From assembly GCA_928212115.1 (NCBI GenBank), contig CAKMRJ010001112.1, forward strand, positions 402,833,496-402,897,495: a DNA stretch of 64,000 bases, written 5' to 3'. Numbering within the stretch: the first letter of the stretch is position 1; each line of letters opens with the position of its first letter. This DNA comes from Lactuca virosa. Its lineage: Eukaryota; Streptophyta; Magnoliopsida; Asterales; Asteraceae. A model generated the notes under the pieces. The model ran no database searches. It worked only from the letters and a program-made list of their open reading frames with translations, and was not told the DNA's origin. Position numbers and translations under genes: made by a program. Positions 55,690 to 64,000 of the stretch are shown piece after piece.

Positions 55690-56073
55690 TTAACTTATAT
55701 TATGAGTATCTATATAAATATAGTTATATAAGTAGGATTGGAAGGACTTAGGACTGCTAGTCTACCCTGCTTCCTGTTCTTGTTTGATTGTGGTCTTGGG
55801 GTATCAAGGTTAGTTGTCCGAGGGTCGTTTGAATCCTAGTTATATATTATGTATACGTATATAGATATAAAAGGTTTGTTATCAACCTCTTTTAACTTAT
55901 ATTATGTGTATCTATATAAATATAGTTATATAAGTAGGATTAAGAAGGACTTAGGACTGCTAGTCTACCCTGCTTCCTGTTCTTGTTTGATTGTGGTCTT
56001 AGGGTATCAAGGTTAGTTGTCCGAAGGTCGTTTGAATCCTAGTTATATATTATGTATATGTATATAGATACAA
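55690..56073 (+). repeat. Tandem duplication, ~190 bp, in Tekay-1 LTR
   Basis: Two copies, each from CTTTTAACTTATATTATG through GGACTTAGGACTGCTAGTC and CGTTTGAATCCTAG to the ATGTATA..TATAGAT stretch. Confidence 0.9.
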
Positions 56074-57241
56074 AAGGTTTTCCTACATTCAAGTCCATAC
56101 CCTTGGGTAGCAAGGGTATACAAACATGTTCATACATTGCTAGTAAGCTACCATAGGGGTAGTTTAGGAAGATACTATTACTAGAACGATGAAACATACA
56201 ATGAGTCAGTTCATACATGAGTCAATACATACTATAATGAGAAACAAACATGAAACAGAGTGATGAGAAACAAACATACAGGCTAGACAGAGAAAGAACA
56301 CACAATACAGCTAGCACACAATTCACATAACATTTACATAAATACATTTATGTGAGCCATTAAACAGGGCATGGCACTACCTGCCATGACTGTTTTTGTA
56401 TCAGAATCTCCTTAATTGGGGAGCGTATGAGTTTGTGTATAGATCTATACTGGATTGACTATCCTACACCTTTCTGCTCGCTACAGTGGGACTTGCAAGT
56501 CTACGGGTGCCAAACGTCATTTTTGTGGCATCTTACATTGTCACTTTACTATTGAGTCGGTAGCAAGATACAGGCCGATCACATGTTACCTTAAAATATA
56601 CAATTAACTTAAGGTAGTTAGTACAGCAGTAGTTTCATAATACTACATTAAAGTACTATAACATTTTCCCTTTACATTTTACTTTGTGATTTCACACAAT
56701 AAACAATAATGTAAAAACTATATTTTTGGTTAATGATAGTCGGATTTGGGAAAATACTCACTTTTACAAAGGATACACACACAGACACTAGATGCCTTGG
56801 TAGAAGGCTACTTTTAGTAGGAAACATAGGGTTTCTAGGATAGTTCAAACAAATACAAAACTTTTACAAACACACAGTACATCTTACAAAACATCTTACA
56901 AATGCTTTCATACAAACACAGACACTAATATACTTATGAACTCACCAGCTCTAAAGCTGATAAACTCTTTCAAAATAACTTGTATTCTCAGGTCACCAGT
57001 AGACAGGTACCGGAGCCAGGTTTTGAGAAGATGGAGCTCGTTCAAGACTCATCTTATATTTTGATGTATATTGTTTTGGTGTCTTTAAAACTTAACGGAA
57101 CACACTTGTATGAAATTATATTATTAATGCAATGGATGATGTTGTTGCTTGTTTACTACTTGCATTGTTGTGATACTGTACATGACGTCCTCCACCCCAG
57201 AACGTTTCCGCCGTTCATTTGGTTTTGAGGGTGTGACAGAT

Positions 57242-57253
57242 TGGTATCAGAGC
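57242..57253 (+). promoter_or_regulatory. Tekay-1 primer-binding site
   Basis: TGGTATCAGAGC, three bases after the LTR. Confidence 0.95.
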
Positions 57254-57827
57254 ATTGTTTATAGTGAATCGAGTGTATCAACCCATAAAAGATATACGAA
57301 CTATAAACACAAGCGAGATTTAAAATACTCTGATGAAGAGTTTATACTTTAAATAATAAAATATTTAATAAAGTATACATACCTGCATTCATACTAAAAT
57401 CAGTGTCACTAGGACAGAACAAAAGTATTACGATTGGTGGACAGCATAAGCATACTTAGAGACATATGGTCAACCCTGGGAAGATGTAGCCTGATCAACT
57501 ACATTATCCGAGGAGTGATTAGCATGTGCCTAAGTGTGGTTGTGAGGTTGCACCAAGTCTAAAAACTTACCAACACTTCTACAACAAGAACAGTAGAACA
57601 AAACATTAAACTTAAAATACTATAGGAGTATTTTGTGTCACTATAATTACTTATTCGAGAACTAAAGGTCTTTATTAGTATATCAATGGTTGTTTAGTGG
57701 ATACACTAAAGTTATATGTACTAGGATGTTATAGACTTAGAATCTGTGATCTTGCCTTACTTCCTGTTCCTTGTTTGGTTGTGGGCTTAGGGTTAGGGTT
57801 ACTTATTCGAAGGTCTATCCCGTCTGC
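57254..57827 (+). other. Tekay-1 leader
   Basis: Non-coding apart from the extension of the next ORF. It contains one more copy of the CTTGTTTGGTTGTGGGCTTA box (about 57771-57790) found in LTRs. Confidence 0.7.
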
Positions 57828-58451
57828 ATGGCTGGATTTCATCTTCCCGGAGACCCGTACTTTCCCAACCACGGCAACGCAGAATGGCTGGAAGACGAAC
57901 CAGAAGATAATCACCCAATTCCTTTAGATGATTATGAAGCTGAAGGTTTTTCTGATGGTTCCGACTCGGAGCCAGAAGTCAACAACCAACTCCCAGCTGT
58001 TCAAAACCCAAACCCTCGTCCCGCATTTCAAGGACCCACACCTTTGTGGGCCACAAACTTGAATAGGTGGAGTCAGGAACAAGGTCAACCTTTTCCCTAC
58101 GATGGAGACAGAAGCTTCTACAACCTTACTGAGGGAGGTTCAGCTGATAGGGTCCTACCTATCATGGTTCGTAGGATTGCTCGGAACACCGAGCAGGGTC
58201 GAGCAGCTATCGACCGGGTAGTAGAAGTGGATGCCAATTCTGGTATTAACACTGTCCGCATTCGCCAGCTGGAGTCCGCTCATGAAAGGGCTCAGGTTAG
58301 CAATGCAATGCTTCAGAGGGAACTTGCTGAAACCCGAGCCGAAGTCAGGGAACTTCGAGCTCAGCAAGCAAGGTCTGATAGACGTGTGAGAGACATAGAG
58401 CGTCTCCTATCGGATTCAAGGACTCACTCAAACAGTTCTCGTCGTCGTTAG
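57828..58451 (+). CDS. Extra ORF upstream of gag in Tekay-1, coiled-coil protein of unknown function
   Basis: I chose the ATG at 57828 (MAGFHLPGDPYFPNHGNAEW) over the upstream in-frame ATG at 57771, whose codons overlap the repeated leader box. The 207-residue product has an acidic N-terminal third (LEDEPEDNHPIPLDDYEAEG, SDSEPEVNN), a Pro-rich middle and a long Arg/Glu coiled coil (about residues 130-190, LQRELAETRAEVRELRAQQA) ending in Ser/Arg. It lies 370 bp before gag on the same strand. It is fully open while every pol domain is broken. No domain is recognised; an RNA-binding or particle-associated role is speculation. Confidence 0.7.
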   Translation: MAGFHLPGDPYFPNHGNAEWLEDEPEDNHPIPLDDYEAEGFSDGSDSEPEVNNQLPAVQNPNPRPAFQGPTPLWATNLNRWSQEQGQPFPYDGDRSFYNLTEGGSADRVLPIMVRRIARNTEQGRAAIDRVVEVDANSGINTVRIRQLESAHERAQVSNAMLQRELAETRAEVRELRAQQARSDRRVRDIERLLSDSRTHSNSSRRR

Positions 58452-58819
58452 AATCGTACCAACTTCTCTTTTGGATATAACTTAGTTATGTAAAAACTTA
58501 AGTCTAATTTCCTATCCTTATAAATCTTAGACCTGCTAGGTTTTGATTAGGTAGTATGCTGTCAAAATTTTCCCATCTTGGATGATGTAAGACCTACTTC
58601 TAGGTCATTTTTCCCCAAACTCATTACATCTGTAATTCCAATATCTTTGACAGATATAAAATCTAATGGAAATTATTATCCAAATACTTTCATCTTCATT
58701 CAAGTATTCCATTTAATTATGCTGTTGGGCTATGGAGAGTTAGTCCATGAGTCATTCTCATCAATGTTCATGTCAAATTCTTATCAATATCTTATTCATT
58801 CTAAACTTTCAGCTAAAAG
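58452..58819 (+). other. Spacer between extra ORF and gag
   Basis: AT-rich non-coding sequence; the gag ATG at 58820 follows a CAGCTAAAAG context. Confidence 0.5.
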
Positions 58820-59960
58820 ATGCCTCCACGTACAACAAGACGTAATCCTCCACCACCTATTCCTCAATTTGATACAGCAGCCCTCAATGCTGCTGTAGCT
58901 GCGGCTGTGGCAACAGCCATGGCTGAATATCATTCTTCAAGTTCCACTGGAGGAGGGACTCCTATTCCAACAATACAGGTTGAAACCCCTGTGCGCTCGA
59001 GAGAGTGCTCCTACAAAGACTTTACAAACTGCAAGCCATTATCCTTCAGAGGAACTGGCGGAGTCATTGTACTCTCGCAATGGTTTGAGAAAACCGAATC
59101 GGTTTTCGCAATCTGCTCCTGTCCAGAAGGGAGCAAGGTGAAGTTCGCTGCTTGCACCTTTGAAACCAGAGCCCTAACATGGTGGAATAGCCATGTTAAG
59201 TCACTATCTCTTTCAGTGGCAAATGATATGGGCTGGGATACTTTAAAGGACCTCATGATTGAGGAGTACTGCCCGAGGGGCGAGATCCAAAAACTGGAGG
59301 AAGAACTTTGGCGCCTAACCATGAAAGGCACCGACATCGTAGCATATACCGCCAGGTTCTGTGAACTGGTGGCCCTCTGTCCCAACATGATTCATACAGA
59401 GGGAAAGAAGATCGAGAGGTATATATGGGGGCTGGTGCCACCATACCAGGGAAATGTATTGTCATCACGCCCCACTACATTTGATAGTGCCAAGCGATTG
59501 GCACAGCAGCTAGTTGACCACGGGGTCCGTACCCCGGCTGCAACAACCACCCTGGCCATCTCAGAAACCGCCAGAACTGCAGAGTCCAAGCGGAAATTCT
59601 GGGAGGACAAGAAAAGAAGAAGGCTGCGAAGAAACAGCAGACGGTGGCAATTCATAGTGCGACAGCACCTGCCACTGCTGCTATTCCAATAAAGCAGTAT
59701 TCTGGAAGTTTGCCTTTATGCAACAAGTGCAACTACCATCATATGGGAGCCTGTCGGGACATGCAGTGTGTAAACTGCAACAGGAAGGGCATACAGCCCG
59801 TTTCTGTAAATCTCCGGCAAGGCCAATCACCCAAGTCCCCGGCGCTGGAGTGGGCCAATCTTGCTACAACTGTGGCGATGTGGGCCACTACAAAGGAACT
59901 GCCCCAAGGCAGGGAATGCCGGTGGAGTAGGAAGAGTTCTGGCTATAGGCCATGAGGAGG
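58820..59960 (+). pseudogene. Tekay-1 gag with three zinc knuckles, frame broken by small indels
   Basis: The 290-residue open part from 58820 has an Ala-rich N-terminus and the gag core (CKPLSFRGTGGVIVLSQWFE, AACTFETRALTWWNSHV, EYCPRGEIQKLEEELWRL, RYIWGLVPPYQGNVLSSRP). One-base frame changes near 59610, 59790 and 59895 separate it from the knuckles: CNKCNYHHMGAC, CVNCNRKG...RFC and CYNCGDVGHYK...C. All zinc ligands are present across the frames. Confidence 0.9.
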
Positions 59961-60460
59961 CGGTTGCCGACCCCACAGTGGTCACTGGTACGTTTCTCCT
60001 CGACAACTCTTATGCTTGTATACTATTTGATAGTGGAGCGGAGAGAAGCTTCGTGAATCAAAAATTTGCTCATTTACTTAAGCAAAAATCACGAGCACTC
60101 AAAGAACCGTTCACAGTAGAAATGGCTAATGGGAAGACAGAGAGCACTAGCTGCATTTACATAGGGTGTACCTTAACTTTAGATAGCCATTCATTCTCGA
60201 TCGATCTCATGCCAGTCTCAATTAAAAGTTTCGACGTCATCATTGGCATGGATTGGTTGAGTCTTCAGCGTGCCGACATCATGTGTTACGAAAAGGCAGT
60301 CCGCCTTAATCTTTCGTCTGGCGAAACCCTAGTAGTTTATGGCGACAAACCCGGCACAAACCTTCGTATCATCTCGAGCATTCAAGCTCAGAAATTCTTG
60401 CGAAAGGAATGTCGCGCATTCCTTGCTCATGTTGGTCGATGTGAGCCAAGAAGCGAAAGA
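59960..60460 (+). pseudogene. Tekay-1 aspartic protease
   Basis: TFLLDNSYACILFDSGAERS carries D-S-G at about 60027-60036. The protease body is VIIGMDWLSLQRADIMCYEK. It is open within 59861-60850 except for a frame change near 60430 (an extra G). Confidence 0.9.
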
Positions 60461-60539
60461 CATCAAGAACATTCCAGTAGTACACGACTTTCCCGACATC
60501 TTTCCAGAAGAGCTACCAGGATTACCTCCGCAACGACAA

Positions 60540-61310
60540 GTCGAGTTCAGAATCGACTTAGTTCCAGGGCTACCCCCGTAGCCAAATCGCCTTATCGTCT
60601 AGCACCTGCAGAGATGCAAGAACTATCCTGTCAACTTAACGAACTGCTCAGCAAGGGCTTTATAAGACCAAGCTTCTCACCCTGGGGAGCTCCAGTCTTG
60701 TTCGTCAAAAAGAAAGACGGATCTTTTCGTATGTGCATCGACTACAGGGAGCTCAACAAACTGACCGTCAAAAATCGTTATCCTTTGCCTCGGATAGACG
60801 ATTTATTCGATCAACTTCAAGGGGCGAATTTCTTTTCAAAATCGACTTAAGATCCGGATATCACCAGTTACGAGTGCTAGGGGAGGATGTTCCAAAGACA
60901 GCCTTCCGAACTCGTTATGGGCACTACGAATTCGTAGTGATGCCGTTCGGATTAACAAACGCGCCCGCTGTATTCATGGACTTAATGAATAGGGTGTGTC
61001 GTCCTACTTGGATCAGTTCGTCATCGTCTTCATCGATGACATACTTATCTACTCTCGTAGTAAGGAAGAACATAGTCAACATCTGCGACAAGTCTTAGAA
61101 ACCCTGCGCGCGGAGAAGCTTTATGCGAAGTTCTCGAAATGCGAATTTTGGATCCGACGAGTCGAATTCTTAGGGCACGTGGTTAGCGGAGAGGGAATCC
61201 ACGTAGACCCATCCAAAATCAAAGCCATTGAGAGCTGGTCAGCACCGAAGACGCCTACAAAATTCGTCAATTTCTAGGCCTCGCTGGCTACTATCGCCGG
61301 TTCATTCAGA
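60540..61310 (+). pseudogene. Tekay-1 reverse transcriptase
   Basis: VAKSPYRLAPAEMQELSCQL, SPWGAPVLFVKKKDGSFRMC, LTVKNRYPLPRIDDLFDQL; then, after a shortened A run near 60838, IDLRSGYHQLRVLGEDVPK and MPFGLTNAPAVFMDLMNRV; then FIDDILIYSRSKEEH with intact catalytic Asp residues (about 61030-61045). Breaks are single bases near 60572, 60838, 61008 and 61260. Confidence 0.93.
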
Positions 61311-61439
61311 ACTTCTCCCGCATGCGAAGCCTCTTACAACACTTACCCAGAAGGGCGTATCTTTGACTGGGAAGAAAAGCAGGAGAGAGCGTTCCAAACG
61401 CTCAAACGAGCCTTGTGCACTGCACCAATACTATCCCTC

Positions 61440-61830
61440 CCGAAGAAGGATAGAAGACTTCGTTGTCTATTGCGATGCATCGAACCAAGGTCTCGGATGT
61501 GTTCTGATGCAGCGAGGTAAGGTCATCGCCTATGCCTCGAGGCAGCTGATGAAAACACATGAGGTCAACTATACGACGCACGATCTTGAACTAGGAGCAG
61601 TTGTATTTGCTTTGAAGATCTGGAGACACTACCTGTACGGTACGAAGAGCACAATCTTTACAGACACAAGAGCTTACAACACATATTCGATCAGAAGGAG
61701 CTCAACATGAGACAACGACGGTGGGTCGAGCTACTCAGTGACTACGAATGCGAAATTCGTTATCATCCCGGCAAGGCCAATGTAGTAGCTGACGCCCTAA
61801 GTCGGAAAGAATATTCTGGTCGTAAAGTCA
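61440..61830 (+). pseudogene. Tekay-1 RNase H
   Basis: DFVVYCDASNQGLGCVLMQR, VIAYASRQLMKTHEVNYTTH, LELGAVVFALKIWRHYLYG, FTDT (the last catalytic Asp region), then MRQRRWVELLSDYECEIRYH, PGKANVVADALSRKE. Frame changes near 61665 and at the 61700 junction. Confidence 0.92.
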
Positions 61831-61989
61831 AGTCATTGACTATGACTATCCATTCACACTTATCCACACAAATACAGGCGGCTCAGCTCGACGCTTTGAA
61901 GCCTGAAAATGTGACCAATGAATCCCTGCGAGGGATGGATAAGAACTTGGAAGTCAAGGGTGGCGGAGCTTATTATCTCATGAACCGGA

Positions 61990-62740
61990 TCTGGACCCCG
62001 AAACTGGTGGTTTCAGAGACTTGGTCATGAAGGAGGCGCAAACACTCGTTATTCCGTTCACCCAGGTTCAGATAAGATGTATCTGGATCTTAAAAAGTTA
62101 TACTGGTGGCCTAACATGAAAGCAGAGATTGCTACCTTCGTAAGTAAATGCCTTACTTGCGCAAAGGTCAAGGTCGAGTACCAGAAACCCTCAGGTCTTC
62201 TTCAACAGCCTGAGATCCCAGAATGGAAGTGGGAGCGGATCACTATGGATTTCATAACCAAGTTGCCCAAGACAACGGGTGGACTTGATACCATATGGGT
62301 CATCGTCGACAGATTGACCAAGTCCGCGCACTTCCTGCCTATCAAAGAGACAGACAAGATGGAGAAACTTACAAGAACTACATAAGGGAAATTGTACGAT
62401 TGCACGGTGTCCCTATATCCATTATCTCGGACAGAGATAGTAGGTTCACTTCTAGGTTCTGGCAATCGCTACAAGGTTCCTTAGGAACTAGGCTGGACAT
62501 GAGTACAGCCTACCATCCGCAGACAGACGGGCAAAGTGGAGGACTATCCAAACCTTAGAGGACATGTTGCGAGCCTGTGTGATTGACTTTGGGAAAACAT
62601 GGGATACTCATTTACCCCTTGTAGAATTTTCCTACAACAACAGTTATCACACAAGCATAAAGGCTGCTCCATTCGAGGCCCTCTACGGCCGAAAGTGCAG
62701 ATCCCCTCTGTGCTGGGCTGAGGTGGGTGGGTGATACCCA
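61990..62740 (+). pseudogene. Tekay-1 integrase
   Basis: The zinc region is decoded across a break near 62040 (DKMYLDLKKLYWWPNMKAEI, FVSKCLTCAKVKVEYQKP). The core is WERITMDFITKLPKTTGGLD, VIVDRLTKSAHFLPIK, then VPISIISDRDSRFTSRFWQS, TAYHPQTDGQS. The third acidic residue lies just after a break near 62535. The tail is YNNSYHTSIKAAPFEALYGR. Confidence 0.92.
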
Positions 62741-62759
62741 GTTAGCTAAGGGACAGTTC

Positions 62760-63342
62760 CTGAAAGCACTCTCACAGGTCCGGAGATCATACGGGAAACG
62801 ACGGAGAAGATCGTTCAGATCCGTGAACGACTGAAAGCCTCCAGAGACCGACAGAAAAGCTACGCTGATAAACGAAGGAAACCGTTGGAATTCCAGGTGG
62901 GCGACCATGTTCTATTGAAGGTCTCACCCTGGAAGGGCTTGATACGCTTCGGAAAGCGTGGAAAGCTAAATCCAAGGTACATTGGGCCTTTCGAGATTCT
63001 TGCCAGAATCGGCCCTGTAGCTTACAAACTTAACTTACCGAGCGAATCAGTAACGTACATTCTACCTTCCACGTCTCGAACTTGAAAAAGTGTCTGTCCG
63101 ACGAGACTCTTGTAATTCCACTCGACGAGATCGAGATCAACGAGAGCCTCAACTTCGTGGAAAGAACAGTAGAGATCATGGACCGGGAGGTCAAGCAAAC
63201 GAAACAAAGTCGCATCCTGATAGTGAAGGTTCGCTGGAACGCCAAGCGAGGACCTGAATTCAATTTGGGAGCGAGAGGATCAGATGAAACTGAAATATCC
63301 TCGTCTTTTTACTTAGTTCTTTGCAACTACTTAATTGCTTAA
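62760..63342 (+). pseudogene. Tekay-1 integrase C-terminus / chromodomain-like end
   Basis: FQVGDHVLLKVSPWKGLIRF, GPFEILARIGPVAYKLNLPS; then, after a break near 63055, LKKCLSDETLVIPLDEIEIN, FVERTVEIMDREVKQTKQSR, IVKVRWNAKRGPEFN. A Trp of the usual W-E-x-E context is missing at the end, so the chromodomain is degenerate or frame-shifted. Confidence 0.88.
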
Positions 63343-63368
63343 ATTCTAATTCGGGACGAAATTCCTTC

Positions 63369-63382
63369 TAAGGAGGGGATGA
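63369..63382 (+). promoter_or_regulatory. Tekay-1 polypurine tract
   Basis: AAGGAGGGGATGA directly before TGTGACAACCCG. Confidence 0.9.
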
Positions 63383-64000
63383 TGTGACAACCCGAAATTC
63401 TATTCGGTACAACATGTCAATTCAATAGAAGTCAAATCAGTTACAGTTTAATTTTCAGACTTTTGGATTAAGTTTGATTATTTTAGGATTTACACTTTAT
63501 GAGATACCAGGAGAGAGGATGCCCTAGGGTTATAGTGCAACACTGTTTTCCTAAACTTCAAGAAATTGGAGTTTACTGCCAGAATAAAATATTTTCAGCC
63601 AAACCCAGAAATTTGGTGGGTATGGTATATATATGAACTTGTCATTTATTATCATTTTTCCAAATTTCTCAAGAACAAAAGCAAATCCTCTCAAGTATCA
63701 TCACGCGGATTTATTCCAAATCTCGATCTAGTAAGTGTTTTCAACCATTTCAAGTTAGTAGATCACTTAATCTAGTGTTTTAACACCTTCTAACCGTGTG
63801 AATCATTCCAAAAGGTTGATTTTTCATTTCACCAAGAACACCAAGAACACACACTAGTTTTTTTGGCATTTTGGCTCATTTCAAGCTTCCATATAGTAAG
63901 TACTTCTATCCTAGAGTGTGTTTAAGCTTGCTTACTTCATTATAATCATGAAATCATCCAGAAACACCAAGAAAATGGTTTTACGGTTCGTGGTTACGGT
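63383..64000 (+). repeat. Tekay-1 3' LTR (cut by window end)
   Basis: The first ~618 bp of the LTR match 54192-54810 closely. Most differences are losses of one base in homopolymers or very short indels. Confidence 0.93.

Larger units (their letters stand above)
54192..57238 (+). repeat. Tekay-1 5' LTR
   Basis: 3047 bp, TGTGACAACCCG to GGGTGTGACA. TATA-like GTATATATATGA near 54432-54443. Palindrome cluster 54803-55173. CAGGTGAGTTCATACCCC at about 55461-55478. A ~190-bp tandem duplication at about 55690-56073. Confidence 0.92.
41488..64000 (+). mobile_element. Tat-A: Ty3/gypsy Tat-type element, inserted in Tat-B RT; right end outside window
   Basis: 5' LTR 41488-42069, primer site 42073-42090, gag, protease, RT, RNase H, a second archaeal-like RNase H, integrase, long spacer and an antisense ORF truncated at 54191 by Tekay-1. 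The dual RNase H and the antisense ORF between pol and 3' LTR are hallmarks of the Tat lineage (compare Retand and Grande). Two solo LTRs and Tekay-1 interrupt it. The rest of the antisense ORF and the 3' LTR should lie right of the window. Confidence 0.88.
54192..64000 (+). mobile_element. Tekay-1: young Ty3/gypsy Tekay-type element; 3' LTR runs out of window
   Basis: 5' LTR 54192-57238, primer site 57242-57253, an extra ORF, gag, protease, RT, RNase H, integrase, C-terminal region to about 63340, polypurine tract and 3' LTR from 63383. The visible part of the two LTRs is very similar, differing mostly by single bases and short indels. It inserted into the Tat-A antisense ORF, so it is younger than Tat-A. 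Confidence 0.92.

Overview
This is a stretch of plant nuclear genome made almost entirely of retroelements. The evidence is Ty1/copia, Ty3/gypsy and endogenous pararetrovirus (EPRV) protein motifs, tRNA-Met-type primer sites (TGGTATCAGAGC), TG...CA long terminal repeats, AT/AC/AG microsatellites and AT-rich spacers. Several LTR styles (GTACGC..GCGTAC palindromes, GGATCC-rich Tat elements) remind me of Asteraceae, most likely lettuce (Lactuca) or a relative; that is inference from memory, not a search result. I see no convincing host gene, tRNA, rRNA or CRISPR array.

Layout. (1) 1-7782, minus strand: a decayed EPRV with a petuvirus-like order: primer site, movement protein, capsid, zinc knuckle, protease, RT, RNase H, C-terminal extension. 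Its leader recurs 7.63 kb away, which gives one genome unit. (2) 7783-10788: AT-rich spacer, microsatellites and a CCN trinucleotide-repeat island. (3) about 10789-17794, minus: a decayed Ty1/copia element with fragmentary LTRs, a mutated RT active site and a GC-rich repeat inside its leader. (4) 17795-18560: AT-rich sequence with nothing recognisable. (5) 18560-64000: a set of nested insertions.

Nested insertions. The outer layer is a minus-strand Ty3/gypsy element of the Tat type ('Tat-B': 3' LTR at 18.56-19.12 kb, antisense spliced ORF at 19.4-21.0 kb, integrase remnant at 37.8-38.4 kb, RT remnant at 41.3-41.5 kb). Inserted in it are three elements. First, a Tekay/Del-like gypsy element ('Tekay-2', plus, 21596 to about 37772), which itself carries a non-autonomous LTR element ('LARD', minus, 24147-32309). 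Second, an internally deleted LTR element (38364-41300, target duplication CTATT). Third, a plus-strand Tat element ('Tat-A', 41488 to beyond the window). Tat-A in turn holds a 3.1-kb solo LTR (44848-47941, target duplication GATCC), a 0.8-kb solo LTR (51075-51857) and a young Tekay-like element ('Tekay-1', 54192 to beyond the window).

How the parts relate. Each autonomous element had a gag-protease-RT-RNase H-integrase set for its own replication. All copies here are interrupted, but Tekay-1 is close to intact: most of its frame breaks are one-base changes in homopolymers. The most interesting signals lie outside pol: an intron-containing antisense gene carried by both Tat copies, distinct clusters of 13-34 bp palindromes in each LTR family, sequence boxes shared between different LTR families, a strong excess of the hexamer GGATCC throughout the Tat elements, and an intact extra coiled-coil ORF ahead of gag in Tekay-1.
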